From contig MU008226.1 of NCBI GenBank assembly GCA_010909165.1, positions 79,624 through 143,623 on the forward strand: a stretch of 64,000 bases of DNA, in the 5' to 3' direction. The notes beneath the pieces were generated by a model. It did no database searches, was not told the origin of the DNA, and was given only the letters and a program-made list of their open reading frames with translations. The position numbers were made by a program, and so were the translations under genes. This stretch comes from Anthoceros angustus (taxonomy: Eukaryota > Streptophyta > Anthocerotopsida > Anthocerotales > Anthocerotaceae). Positions 1 through 10,570 of this stretch are shown piece by piece; the stretch's first letter is position 1; each line of letters starts with the position of its first letter.

Positions 1-279
1 ATGCAAGAGCTCAAGCCAGCGCAACGCTATGAGTTGAAATCAAGGCGACGGTCCGGAACCCATCTACGAGGCGTCTGGTGAGCAAATCTGAATCTGGTGG
101 GCCTTGAGTGTCGGGAACTTTCTGAGCGGTGGTCGGGCGTCAGCTCAGATTTTCAGCACGGTGCTTCCACGAAAAAGAAGGGGTCAAGGGCTTTGGGCGG
201 AAGCGCATGCGGAGACTATCGACCTATCAACGGCCAGCCAGACGGGTACCCTATCTGCAAACACGAGGAGCTGTTTGAC

Positions 280-720
280 AACATAAGCGAGTCAACATTC
301 TTATGCGCTGGATTTGAGGCGAGGATTCAACCAAATCCCTATCGCGGAGGAGGACATTCACAAGACCGCTTTCATGGCTCTCGGCAGTGGGAGTGGCTGG
401 TTATGCCCTTCGCCTTGAACGCACGTCACCTTCCGGTGATGGACAAGGTGTTAGCGAGCTGCTAACATCGCATGTTCTCGATGACGTCTAGTACATAGCC
501 CGGACTTTGAGTCACACAGAGCATCTCAAGACCTATTCAAGAGGCTAAGGAAGGCGCACTCATGCCACCCGCCAAGTGTGAGTTTGGCATGGACAGTGGC
601 ATATTTAGGCCATCGCATTGTGCCTAGCAGGGTTATGCCACATGCGGCAAAGGTCTGTGCCATTATGCGGTAGCACCACCCACCGCATGTGCCCTCGAGC
701 TTCCTAGGACTCTGCCAACT
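280..720 (+). pseudogene. Ty3/gypsy reverse transcriptase fragment (gypsy-1)
   Basis: This is the palm region of a gypsy reverse transcriptase, which copies element RNA into DNA. A stretch ending in EWLVMPFALN (about 385-420) matches the conserved block upstream of the active site. The catalytic pair follows as VLDDV at 474-488, with a stop codon at 489-491 where the family normally continues into a Tyr-Ser stretch. Further on, LGHRIVPS-like residues (about 605-635) match the region after the active site. The reading frame changes several times, so no single ORF covers the domain. The 5' part of pol, with protease and gag, lies outside the window. RNase H and integrase follow in order on the same strand. 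The family is clear; the frameshifts may be real decay or sequence error. Confidence 0.85.
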
Positions 721-1235
721 ATTATCGGTGTACATACAAGGTTTTAGCGGCAAAGAGTTGAGCGACTGTTGCGAAAGGATGTGCAATGGGAATGGAACGT
801 AGAGTGCCGGGAAGCATTGAACGCTGAAGGGTAGGTTAGTGGACCTGCCAGTCATGGCGGACCCAACTTCGATGAGCCTTTCGTGCTGCACACAGATTGG
901 AGCAATCTGGGGCTGGGAGCTGTGTTGGCTCAGGTGGATGAGCGGAATCATGAGCGAGTAGTGGCGTATGCTTCCAGGAGTAACAACAAGGCCGAGGCCA
1001 ATTATGGCGATTCTGAAGGAGAATGCGGTCAGATATGGGGTGTGTGTCATTTGCGTATCTCGGTAGGAAGTTCACGTTGGATCGATCACCCCACCAAGTG
1101 GCTCATGACTAACACAAAACTCAGTGGCAAATTAGCAAGGTGGGCAATGACCCTGCAAGACTATGACTTCGACATTGTGCACAGGCCGGGGGTCTGCCAT
1201 CAGAATGCTGATACTCTGTCCCGAAACCCTATTGG
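720..1235 (+). pseudogene. Ty3/gypsy tether and RNase H domain (gypsy-1)
   Basis: The connection domain (a YYR motif near 718-730 and Leu-Leu-Arg-Lys near 765-777) leads into an RNase H domain. RNase H removes the RNA strand during reverse transcription. The open stretch 883-1332 (149 residues) starts with LHTDWSNLGLGAVLAQ, which carries the first catalytic Asp. It continues through VVAYASRS and ANYGDSEGE with the catalytic Glu, and ends with DIVHRPGVCHQNADTLSR, the usual gypsy RNase H end. This is the best preserved part of the element. The ATG at 883 is internal to the polyprotein, not a real start. Integrase follows about 300 bases downstream. Confidence 0.9.
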
Positions 1236-1509
1236 CAGCGACCTGGATAACATGGAGGCTCGACAGGACCATGATGAAATACCCTCCCGTTGCAGCGCTG
1301 GTGGCCATGGTGGTACTGGGGCAGGCATGTGAAGCAGGGATCATGCGCGCACAACAAGACATATGGAGGGACTCGGTCACCTTACATTACATACTGGTGG
1401 GCCGGCTACCGCAGGAGTGTGCACGGCTGAGCGGGAGCGAATCCAGAGCTGCCGGTATCAGGGTGACAACTATCACAGTCGGGCGAGCAGCGGTGAAATT
1501 AGTACCACC

Positions 1510-2445
1510 ACCACACGGCGAGGGCTGGTTAACCGTGTTCATGAAGGCATGGGGCATTACAGGGTCAAGCGAACTTACGTTTGCGACCCTCATTTCCATT
1601 GGCATGGAATGTACTGTGCAAGTGAGAGAGCGGTGGCAGTGCGTGCGGTGTGGCGGTGAAAGCTAACTTTGGGACACTCACTCATCGCACCTTTTGTCCA
1701 TCATGGGACTTTTCTACGGTGGTCCTGCGACACGCTAGGTGAGTCACGCGTACACCCGTGGAAATGTATACGTCATGGTAATGATCGAGCATTTCTCCAA
1801 GTGGGTGGAGTTGGTGGCCCCTGCGACAAGTCATCACGCAGACACTATGGCATTCCTACAAAATGTTCTTAGCGGTTTGGCGATTGCGGAGTGCTTAACC
1901 GACCAAGGCTCGAGTTCTGATTCGGGACTTGACTTGACTTACCGATTGATCACAAACGGACTAGTCGCGATCACCCGGCAGCCAGGCTGAGAGATATACA
2001 GACCACCAAGAAAGGACTCCAAGCTTTGTATATGACTACTACTTAAGGCAGTTATTTAGCCTTGCCCTACATTGCCATGGGTTACGTGGATGAGCAAACA
2101 CGCCTCCTTGGCCCATTTCTCGCCTTACTTCCTCTGCTTGGAAGGGAACTGTACCCCAGTTGCCATAGCGAGGATGCAAGAAGTGTTGCGGTGGGATCCC
2201 ACTACAGGCCAAGGCAATCGGTGGCGGGCCAAGCTATTTCGGAGGGTGATGCCGATGGCAATGGCCAACGCATTGCCCAGCAGGATACCCGCAGATACCC
2301 ACACAGGGCGGAAACTTCCGGCCCAAGGTCCCAAGTTTCATCCGAGACTATGTGTACTTGCAGATGCACTCAAGACACATTGGATTCGAGGGCTAGCCAG
2401 CATGTGCTCCGTGTGAAGGAGGTCAAGGACAATGGGGTATTGGTG
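1510..2445 (+). pseudogene. Ty3/gypsy integrase with C-terminal module (gypsy-1)
   Basis: This is the gypsy integrase, which joins element cDNA to the chromosome. The N-terminal zinc-binding region shows His residues near 1540-1556, then FHWHGMY (about 1596-1616) and CVRC (about 1639-1650), giving an HHCC arrangement across frames. The core follows with VYVMVMIEHFSKWVEL (about 1768-1815) and LTDQGS (about 1897-1914). The third acidic residue is not found in an open frame. From 2050 a region with PYIAMGY and AHFSPYF, then RAKLFRRVMPMAMAN (2232-2276), matches the end of gypsy integrase. VKEVKDNGVLVLQG (2416-2457) matches the SH3-like tail module. The frame changes at least four times. A PHD-like finger begins within 100 bases. 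Confidence 0.85.
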
Positions 2446-2539
2446 TTACAAGGCGGGGTCACTGCATCACCTCAAGAATTGCGCCCACACCGCCAAACCT
2501 CGACCCCACGATTGTCACCACAAATTGATACCACCCGGA

Positions 2540-2690
2540 CTACCCATGTATGCCGACGAGTGGATGACGCGAACTCATGTTGTGTGATGGGTGCAACGCG
2601 GTTTCCATTTATTTTGCTTAACACCACCAGGAAGATGTGCCGAGCAATGCGGTCGCCCCCAATTGCAGGGTATCCTCATCCAACTGCTAA
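2540..2690 (+). pseudogene. PHD-type zinc finger at the end of the gypsy-1 polyprotein
   Basis: Just after the integrase tail, on the same strand, the frame at 2574-2600 reads LMLCDGCNA with a Cys-X2-Cys pair at 2583-2585 and 2592-2594. The next frame, from 2600, reads GFHLFCLTPP with His at 2606-2608 and Cys at 2615-2617. Joined by one missing base, the spacing C-X2-C-X4-H-X2-C followed by L-x-P-P is the core of a PHD finger, a domain known to read histone H3 tails. A Cys at about 2550 lies where an upstream ligand is expected. PNC at 2668-2676 lies where the last ligands are expected. The position matches where chromoviruses carry a chromodomain, so targeting of integration is a possible role (inference). 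An alternative is a captured host PHD gene fragment. Confidence 0.65.
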
Positions 2691-2750
2691 TGGTACCTCG
2701 GAGTCAATAATGGTCGCTCATTTTGGCACCGGGTCGCCAAACCGGGGAGG

Positions 2751-2945
2751 GAGTTTTCACCTAGTTGTCGCCATCGCACTATCACGATGGGCGCACTGCT
2801 AGATCGAAGGATGCCAAGACAAAGCCCCTCACCGCTTTTGACTACGACAAAGACGCAAAGAAGGTCCGTGAGTTGCTAAGAACCGCCGCATCATGAGTTC
2901 ACAGCTCGAGGCTAGGTGTATTTCACACGACAAGTCGGCGCCGAT
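2751..2945 (+). repeat. Direct repeat, upstream member (downstream of PHD finger)
   Basis: About 195 bases that recur at 3568-3765 in the same orientation with roughly 80-85% identity by eye. Within this copy, one frame (2785-2895) is open and ends in a stop after a Lys/Asp-rich run containing KPLTAFDYDKDAKKVRELL. It may be the end of the gypsy-1 polyprotein. The second copy has lost that frame. A LTR, a local tandem duplication, or two nested copies of one element end would all explain the pair. Confidence 0.7.
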
Positions 2946-3567
2946 CGTCCGGTCCACATGCCCAAGGTAGGATAGAGCGTATCACTGCTCATTTGTTATT
3001 TAGATAATAAGTGAGACGGGAGGTAGTTAGTTGAAGCCGCTTAGGGTTAGGTTAGCCACCACGTGGCTCGCACTTGATCATCACCGGATGGGCACTAGGT
3101 CACACTAGCAGGTTTCACCAGTGGTCAGCCAAGGACGGGCTTGCAAATCCCATGAGCGGGTGACGCGCTGGCGGATCAACACAAGTCCCTGGACGTCGAC
3201 TCCAAAAGCATTATGTGCGTGGACGGCCATCCCCGCATGGGAAAACAGGATGAACGCCAGAATCGCAGAGAGAACCAACATAAGTGCAAGCCCTCGCCTT
3301 AGGAGATCGTTGTTAGAAGTCATAGTCGGAAACCGGTGAACGCTCGAGCTCGCCGAGTAGTCGCTCACGCAAACAACTTGTCAATTCGCATTCAATCTCG
3401 CGAATCGGAGTGTACGCCGTGGGAGTGATTGACGCTTGTGGGCATGAACGGTCAGATTGCTATGCACTCATCAACTCAACAGAACCCGCAACGCGGTATC
3501 GCTGATCGTGCTTGCCCGAGCTAACTCCTCACGACCTTTGGGGAATGCAACCGAGGTCTAAACAAGT
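2946..3567. other. Spacer between the two direct repeats, no gene seen
   Basis: About 620 bases separate the repeat pair. Short open frames exist on both strands but none has a recognisable domain, and none recurs elsewhere in the window. There is no clear LTR end, polypurine tract or primer-binding site. Confidence 0.5.
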
Positions 3568-3765
3568 CGGAGTGAGTTTTCACCCGTTGTCGCCATCGCA
3601 CTATCACGATGGGCCACCGTTAGATCGGAAGGATGCCAAAGACAGCCCTCACTGCTTTTGACTACGGCTAAAGACCGCAAAGAAGGTCCTGAGTTGCTAA
3701 GAGGCCGCGCATCATGAGTTCATGGCTCGAGGCTAGGTGCATTTCGCATCGACATCCATTCGGCA
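3568..3765 (+). repeat. Direct repeat, downstream member
   Basis: Second copy of the sequence at 2751-2945. Both copies share a run including TTTTCACC, CGCACTATCACGATGGG and a stretch around GCAAAGAAGGTCC. This copy runs directly into the coiled-coil ORF copy A. Confidence 0.7.
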
Positions 3766-4865
3766 GGACTGTGACCAAGGGGTCCTTGGCCAGGAACAAT
3801 CGGACGCATGTGAGGCCCAAGCACGGGCAGAGGACCTCTGCAGGAGGAGGGGGGTAGCGCCGAAGGAAGCAGAGGAGGCCAGAGGGCAAGCGGAGAGGGC
3901 GCGGGACCTGGCTGAGGTGGCTAGGCGGAACAACACCAAGCCGTGGAGGCCTGTGCGGCACATGAAGTGAAGCCACGCAGCTAAACCGACCGGGATCACT
4001 ACCGGAGGGATCGGAATCGGTGGAGGGAGATACAGGACCGCGCTAGCTTGAAGGCGGAACAGGAGGCGGCGGAGCAGGCTAGGGTCGCCGGGTAGAGGAG
4101 AAGGAGGCCAGCAATAAGGAGATGGAGGATCTTCGGACTCCGATTGCAAAGCGGGAAGAGCAGAGATGGAAGACCGCAAGGAAACCTTGGAGCTGCGGCT
4201 CCAAGAGACAATCGAGCGGCGGGTTTACGGGGCGTGATCGCGGATCACGAGCGCGAGATAGAGCGTCTCGGGCCGGGCCAAGGACCGAGAGGTGAGGCAT
4301 GGCGGAATAAGGAGCAGACGGCAAGATAGAAGAACACGGAGCGGAATGAGTGAGCTAGGACCGCTGGAAAGAGATGGCGGAGCTCAGGCCGTAATGAACG
4401 GAGGAGCAAGAGCCCGGACGCAGAGAAGAAGCTACGTGGTTATGGAAGTGGAGGGAACGCCGGCCATGGTGTAAGCTCGGCGCTGGAGCGAAACGACGTG
4501 AGCCGGAGAGTGCAGAGCATCAGCGATTGCGTGGAGGTAACAGAGCCTCCCCTCGGCTCATGAGACTGCCTACCCACCGACAAACCCGGCAGGGAGACGA
4601 CCGCAAGCCTGACAAAGACGCCAGCCTCTGGAGCACCTATGGCGAAGGAGTACGGGTTCAAGCATGTGGAAGAGGCAATCCAAGAATCAACTCGACTAGC
4701 CTACTACCACGCCGAGCTCCTCAAGGCATTGGAAGCTTCCAAGGCGCCCAACGAATCGGATGAACCTCAGGAAGGCTCAAGGCGAAGGGCATGGACAGCA
4801 CGGGGGCCTTTGGTGGCCTGTTTGGGACGACGGCACAAGTGAGAAGAGCCCCAGAGGAGGCAGAC
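3737..4865 (+). pseudogene. Arg/Glu-rich coiled-coil ORF, copy A
   Basis: A decayed protein-coding stretch rich in Ala, Arg, Glu and Gln, typical of a long alpha-helical coiled coil. Residues such as EAQARAEDLCRRR and EEARGQAERARDL (3800-3910) have heptad-like spacing. At 4639 a frame reads MAKEYGFKHVEEAIQ and then YYHAELLKALE; the same blocks end copies B (21.5 kb), C (46.1 kb, opposite strand), D (60.3 kb) and E (62.6 kb). The frame is interrupted many times. It lies downstream of gypsy-1 pol on the same strand and upstream of a palindrome array. The product is not a family I can name; a gag-like or accessory retroelement protein is the best guess. Confidence 0.6.
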
Positions 4866-5029
4866 GCGCCAACACAACCGACCTGGAGGTGTGACAGCCA
4901 GCAACCAATGGGGAGGATAGGGACGAGGGTCCCGAAGGAGGTGAGAAAGGAGGAAACCAACCGGATCCGAGCCATGGAAGGAGCCAGCAAGATGGACCCC
5001 AATGAGGTGGTCCGAGGTTGGGGGTCAGG

Positions 5030-5172
5030 ACTTGAGGACCTCGACTGTAATAAGTTCGGACCTCGAGGTCCGAACCTGGAGATGAGACCGGACTTGACCG
5101 GACTGAAATAAGTCCCAACTCTGAAGTTTGGACTGAGCGAGCCGGGACCGAGGTCCCGGACTCAGAGGTGAG
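5030..5172. repeat. AGGTCCGGACC palindrome array, copy A
   Basis: Several degenerate copies of a short palindrome (GACCTCGAGGTCCGAACC, then GAGGTCCCGGAC) at intervals of about 15-40 bases. The same array type follows each of the other coiled-coil ORF copies in this window. Confidence 0.6.
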
Positions 5173-5196
5173 GGGACCCTCCGACTCAGGCTACGA

Positions 5197-5415
5197 TGAG
5201 AATCATACAAGCTCTAGCAATATGTGTTGCATTACATTCATAATAGAAAGTACATGCCTTTATGTAGGCAAGGTAGTTGTAACCAATAAGTGGTTGTAAC
5301 AACTAACCAATTAAATAACTACTAAAAGAAACTACCTAGAGCCCTAAGGACTAAATTAATTATTAAGTCCTAGGTGCCCTAGTGAAGAGTGCCCTAATAG
5401 TAAGCTATTTTATCA
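5197..5415 (-). repeat. copia-1 3' LTR
   Basis: On the minus strand this 219-base stretch starts TGATAAAATAGC and ends TTCTCA, giving TG...CA ends. It is preceded by a purine-rich tract reading GTGAGTGGGAG (plus positions 5416-5426), the usual polypurine tract form of plant copia elements. A TATA-like ACATAAAGG lies inside it (about 5265-5273). It follows the copia-1 RNase H on the same strand, about 1.6 kb downstream. The matching 5' LTR is not present. Confidence 0.65.
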
Positions 5416-5426
5416 CTCCCACTCAC
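5416..5426 (-). promoter_or_regulatory. Polypurine tract of copia-1
   Basis: On the minus strand this reads GTGAGTGGGAG, directly before the LTR start TGATAA. Polypurine tracts of this form prime plus-strand DNA synthesis in plant copia elements. Confidence 0.6.
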
Positions 5427-5760
5427 TATGAACTAGGGGTGATTTTCGACCAAAAGAGGTCTAGGAAAACTAGTCTAGTAAAAACTAGTCCCTAACTAAA
5501 CTTTACTTAAAGGCATAAAGTAAAACTTAAGGTAAAACTGAAAGTAATAATCACTATTAAAATAACTCCCACTTAAGGAGAACGAGATGAGAAACTAATA
5601 ACCCAACTTCAAGAATAGGTGGAATTAAAACTAATTAAAAGTATTTAAGCGGATTTATATATAGAGGAAAATCCAGAAAATACCTAATTTCCGAAAAGGA
5701 AAATCAAAAGGATAATGGATAATACCCCTTCTTCCTCAAACTTCACGAAACGCGATCGAC
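5427..5760. other. AT-rich copia-1 3' non-coding region
   Basis: An AT-rich stretch between the copia-1 polypurine tract and the GC-rich insert at 5.76 kb. No domain or ORF of note is visible on either strand. Confidence 0.5.
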
Positions 5761-5770
5761 AACTTGGTGG

Positions 5771-6277
5771 TTGGTACATGTGATGGCGATGGCGGAGGGT
5801 GGCTACCGGACAAGGCGCGCCCAATCCACACGGGAGGAGGCGCCACGGGGCGCCATCGCCTGTCGAGCCCCGCTGCCCTCTCTCCGCCGGGCCGAGGGCC
5901 GCGCGCCTTCCCCATCTGTCCGGCCCTGCAAGGGCGCTCACGGCGCTGGGCGCCCAAACAAAAGAGAGGGCGCCCCTACCGATGCCAGTCGTGTCCCCGC
6001 TGGTGATGAAGAGTCTCGCCCAGACTCGCCTTCCTGCCTTTCGAAAGAAATCTCCGCATTTGTCATTGATCCGACCTCATCCTCGGAGGATGAACAACCG
6101 AGATGCCTAAGGATCCTAGGGACGCGCTCCCAAGAGGGAAAGCTCAAGTCCAAGTGTAAGATTGCGTCATTTTCTCGCCATGTCTTCTGCCATGTCTTCA
6201 TTTGTGAAGCAATTCTGGATGTGCTCACCAAAGGGGAGGAAGCCCTAGGTGATGAGGACGTGCCTCCCTCTCAATGA
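5771..6277 (+). CDS. Hypothetical 168-residue ORF
   Basis: An open frame of 168 residues in a GC-rich patch inside an otherwise AT-rich copia-1 tail. The first half is rich in Arg, Ala, Pro and Gly. The second half is less biased, with an acidic stretch (SSSEDEQ near residue 100) and Cys residues near the end (CKIASFSRHVFCHVFIC). No domain is recognised. Its composition differs from both flanks, so the patch could be a separate insertion that took in a fragment of another retroelement or gene. There is no promoter or splice evidence. Translation is uncertain. Confidence 0.3.
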   Translation: MVHVMAMAEGGYRTRRAQSTREEAPRGAIACRAPLPSLRRAEGRAPSPSVRPCKGAHGAGRPNKREGAPTDASRVPAGDEESRPDSPSCLSKEISAFVIDPTSSSEDEQPRCLRILGTRSQEGKLKSKCKIASFSRHVFCHVFICEAILDVLTKGEEALGDEDVPPSQ

Positions 6278-7024
6278 ATGATGCTCCGCCGCAAAAAGCC
6301 CACCTGCCAAAAGTGTTTGTAGGAAAGATTGCCCATCTTATGCTTCTAAGAAGAAGCTATGACACAAGTGGATTACAAGGATGCTATGACTTGATGGATA
6401 AGAGGCGACACTTGTGTGGCCGACGCTTGGATGGGTGGAGACGGCATGGGAGGATAGGAAGGGGAAAAGAAAGGTGCAATATATTAAATAAGGGTTATCC
6501 AAGATTTAAGCATCCTAATTTCTATATGAGTTTTAGGATCAATAACCTAGCATAAATTTTCTGCGTTGATGCGGTGTAAACACATTTTGTTTCCCTAAGT
6601 GTATTAAAGACAAAAACATGGGCTATTATAAGCGAATTCTACCAAAAGGTGACCAGGAAAATAAAGTATACATACTCACCTTAGGTTTAAGTGAAAAGGA
6701 GATGTCCGGACTCCTATATATGTGAGGAAACTACCATCCACATGATAAAAATAGCAAGTCTCCCATGTGAGGAATTTCAGGACATATCAAACATATTTTC
6801 CGTAGGTGCCTTTGGTGCTAAGGGAATTTATTGTTTTAATCACATAAATACTGCTTAAATATTATTTTTATTTTTAATATAAATATTCCAGGTTCTATGT
6901 TGGCCGTCTATGAAGAGGAAGGCGGGATGACCTAAGCTATTTTGAGATAGAAGAAGAAAATGTTCAGAAAAATAGTAAGACAATAATTTTTGGGCTAAGA
7001 TTTTAAGGTTATCTTAAATCGGCC
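6278..7024. other. AT-rich spacer, no gene seen
   Basis: About 750 AT-rich bases between the hypothetical ORF and the end of copia-1 RNase H. One 93-residue frame (6274-6555, +) has no recognisable domain. Confidence 0.5.
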
Positions 7025-8640
7025 CTAAGGCGCTAGGGTGAGTATTAGGTTAAAGGTTTGGACGGTGTCCATTATACCCAAACATTTCATGTGTTTCCTA
7101 TGTAACTCAATTCCCAATGACTTTGTTAATAAATCGACATTGTCTAAAGTTTGAACATAACTAATATTTATGGTTTGATCTTCTAACTTTTCCCTTATGT
7201 AGTGATACTCAACAGCTATATGTTTAGTTCTAGAATGAAAAGATTTCGCAAGTGCAATGGCACCGCTATCACTAAACAAAGATGTAGGCTTAAGTTGAGG
7301 ATGGTGAAGTTCACTCAAAACTAACTGGACCACACTATGTCTTTAGAAGAGGTTAGTACCATAGTGATTCAAGATTGACAAAGCTATAGTAGGTTGTTTC
7401 TTACTTGACCAGGATATTGGTGCTCCTCCTAAGAGTAATACATACCGATCTGATTGTGTGTCGGTCACTAAAGATAGCATCGATATGCCGTTAGAGTTAA
7501 TGTGTTGATAGCTGGTGTATGCTTGAACATCACCCCGTGTACATAGTGCCTTTAAGGTATCCGAATATACGCTCAGACATCCAAAGCTCACGCCTGTGGT
7601 TCTCCAAGAATTGTGAGCGAACTGACTTCAAAAGATATATCTGGTCTCGTAAAATTGCATAAATATATTAGAGTGCCAACAGCATGTCGGTATGGAACTG
7701 CTGACATTTCTAGCTTTTCTTCAGTTGTTTTGGGACTCATATCCGAGGTTCTAACACCACTTGCAAAAGGTGTGGTGCAGTGCTTTGCATCCTCAAGTCC
7801 AAATTTAGCTAAACTCTCCTTAATATACTTGGTTTGAACTATACTTAGAGTCTTATTACCTCTATTTCGTATAATATTAACACCAAGTGCATATGTCATT
7901 TCTCCTAGATCGGACATCTCAAATAGAGTCCTAAGCCATGCTTTAGTTTCGCTAGGAGAGTGAGGGAGTTTGTTGCCATAAAACATCATCAACATAAAGT
8001 AGAAGATAAAATATATCATTGCGGATATTAGGATGTACATACAAGCATCACCGGCTTTGCTTAAATCCTCTCCCAATAAGTTGTACATGTATGGTTAAAT
8101 TCCAATTCTCGAGCTTAAGGCCATACAAACCTTTGATGAGTCGGCATACCCAATCTTCTTTGCCTTTGACAGAACCTCGGGTTGTCTCATGTATATTTCC
8201 TCTTGCAGCGCCATACAAATATGTCTTAACATCCATCATGTGGAGTTCAAGATCATGTTGGGCACATAAGGCAAATATCATTCAAGTGTGGCAAATTTAC
8301 ATAAGTGGCCCAAGGTATGTAATCTAGACCAGAATTTGTGTAAAACCTCGCTACTAGACGTGCCTTATACCTTTCTATAGAACCATCTCCTTTTCTTTTA
8401 ATTTTGAATACCCATTTGCTGGTTACTATCTTCCTACCCCTAGGTGGTTTGACCAATTCCCATGTAGAGTTATTAACTAGGGAATTATATTTAATCTATG
8501 CTACCTTCCATAAGTCTTTTCGGAGAAGAGAAAGCTTGTTTTAAGGTAAGAGGTTCTTCCGGGTCTATAGTTGCCTTGTAGAGCCTTGAGAATAAAGTGA
8601 TATAGGGGTATAGGATCATCAAAACAGCTAGGTATCCTAA
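7025..8640 (-). pseudogene. Ty1/copia RT and RNase H (copia-1), 5'-truncated
   Basis: Copia pol on the minus strand, read from high to low coordinates. The RT start is at 8456-8253 (KPPRGRKIVTSKWVFKIKR, then ERYKARLVAR). DLELHMMDVKT and GKEDWVCRLIKGLYGLK follow at 8281-8100. The active site is LYVDDVLW, with the YVDD codons at 7985-7996 in a frame next to the open one. Then come SDLGEMTYALGV and PYRHAVGTLIYL (about 7930-7650). RNase H spans 7590-7025 with SWSSKKQPTIAL and HSRTKHIAVEYHYIRE. Integrase, protease and gag are missing because the element stops near 8.64-8.7 kb, where the 14.5-kb repeat begins. Frames are less broken than in the GC-rich elements nearby. The element is inactive as it stands. 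Confidence 0.9.
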
Positions 8641-8779
8641 AGGAGGTTCCTTCCAACCGCCTCCCTTAGGTACACGCCTCCCCTCTAGGCTGCCTCCCTA
8701 TGGTAGGGCCTCCCACCTCAGGCTGCCTCCCACGGCGGTGAGGTGGCGCCTCCCTACCGTAGTAGGTTGCCTTCTTCCT

Positions 8780-9800
8780 CCCTGCTTCCTTATGGCACTA
8801 TGGGCCCTCTCGCCATTTCTTCTCCAAACTCCTGAGTCCATATCGCCGACCTCATCAAAGTCTAAGGCCCTAGCTTAATGCATGAGGGCCTCCCTATCAT
8901 CATCGTGTGGCCCAAGCATCCTCCTCTTCACAATTATTGTAGGCCTCCACACACACCATGCCATCGCCCAATATTTTTGGCAATGGGTTTACTCCAAACT
9001 ACCACCATGCGCTTCATGAGTTGGGGTTTCTTGGCCTTGAAACCCTTCACGGCATCCACACCGGCTTCCGAACCAACCTCATCCTTGCTTGGCTCTTAGC
9101 AATCCCATGAGGAGAACAAACACCAAGCTAAGCACCAAGAACACTAAGGACGCCCCCTCTTAGAAGAAATTCACTCTCAAACCAAGCCAAGGCACACCAA
9201 GACCCAAGAAATTGATGCCACAAGAAAAGAGAACACCAAGAGGAGATGGCGGCATCACTCTTAAGAAGGCACACACAGTGTAGACACACAAGCTCTAGCT
9301 CACTCCCTCTCTGCACTTTTAGAGCTCAGGTCTTCTCATCGACAATTATAGCAACAGAGCTCCTAAATTGCAGCCATAGATTTGAGTGGTTGCTGCAAGC
9401 ATGTGGCCATATCCCATCCATTATTTAGCACAGCCAGCCATAACCTCTAATTTCTATCGTAGCCATCAATCCCCACCATGAATCTAAGGATCCTTTCCAT
9501 CCATCTTGCACAAATTCAAGACCCTAGTTGGTTTGCACCAAGAAGGCTCTTAAGTCATCAATCCTTCAGCTCTTGTGCAAGAGCAACATTCCCTGCATCT
9601 CCTTGGCCCTAGGCGCTCCCATAGAGACCATCCTACCCATCAAAACCCAAGGAAAAGCTCAATCCTCAGCCTCCAAAATCAGGCGCGCTACCGCAACTTA
9701 CTAAGAACTTTCCCAATCAGCTCCCCGTGTCTTTTGCAAATATAAGCTCATACTCCTCGCACAAAAGGCACCCCATCCGAGTACCGATCCGCCCATAGGA
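8780..9800. other. Non-coding block of copy 1 (matches 47.35-48.37 kb)
   Basis: Repeat-derived sequence with no domain on either strand. Short frames are not conserved between the copies. The pair differs by many short indels in C-rich runs. Confidence 0.5.
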
Positions 9801-10260
9801 CGCTTAACTCGGAGTTCTTATATCCAACACCAAGTCTTGTGCATATCTTGCCACATACATTTTATCATTCATTATTGAACTCCTCACCAAGCTCCTATTC
9901 TCCACACTTCTCCTTAGCGAACTCCTCGACCAACTCTCGAATACCTTGCTGCCCAATTCTCGCGCCACCACAACGACCTCCTTCACACCTACTTGCAGCC
10001 AAGCGAATTTTGCCTTCATGATGCACACCCCATTGCGATTCCTTCACCATATTGCAGCCCATCGCAATACTACCTCGTGGTCACACTCCATCTTACCATG
10101 CAAATTCACCATGAGAGCTCCCATGGCCTCTCCTAGTTCAAAGACACGGCCCTATCATCCCATCCTCACATCATTACTCCACCGCAAGTACTTCCATGCT
10201 TCGACACGCCATGGCCTCCTCTTGCAAATGACTAGCATTCGTGAAGGATCGTAAATCTCA
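9800..10260 (-). pseudogene. Gag-like remnant in copy 1 (minus strand)
   Basis: On the minus strand this block has coding-like stretches that recur in inverted orientation at 25.8-26.17 kb and in direct copy at 48.4-48.8 kb. One frame (10028-9804) holds EVVVVARELGSKVFE, and a very similar stretch appears in copy 2 at about 48.5 kb (EVVVVARRIGQQG). No named domain is recognised. The shared sequence suggests a piece of one retroelement present in both orientations. Function unknown. Confidence 0.4.
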
Positions 10261-10294
10261 CAAGTGGCCTCTCTCACTTGAGATGAGGCTCTCA

Positions 10295-10302
10295 TATTTA
10301 TA
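10295..10302 (-). promoter_or_regulatory. TATA-box-like site, minus strand
   Basis: The minus strand reads GGTATAAATATGAG here, a good TATA box match, upstream of the gag-like remnant at 10260-9800. The site is missing from copy 2, which lacks about 45 bases at this point. No other promoter evidence. Confidence 0.35.
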
Positions 10303-10570
10303 CCTCCATCACTCCACCTGAGCAAGAAGCTTCCTAGTGATGCTTGCCAAACTGCTTCGCTCCTCTTGATAATGTATTAGCAAGTACATTGCTCCTGCAC
10401 CATCTTCTCTGCCTTCTTCATCCTTCGCCTTGTGGCCTTCACCTGGCAACATGTGCTAGGCACTCTCCAATTCCCTTCCTGCCAGTAGGCTGCCTACCTA
10501 CCAACGCTGCCTACCTACTGGTCTTTGGGTACGCTATAGTGGGTACCCCACTCACCCTGTACGTGTTGTT

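Noticed and set aside
2751-3765. Direct repeats as a complete pair of LTRs
   Set aside because: Only 195 bases, no clear TG...CA ends, and no internal coding region between them.
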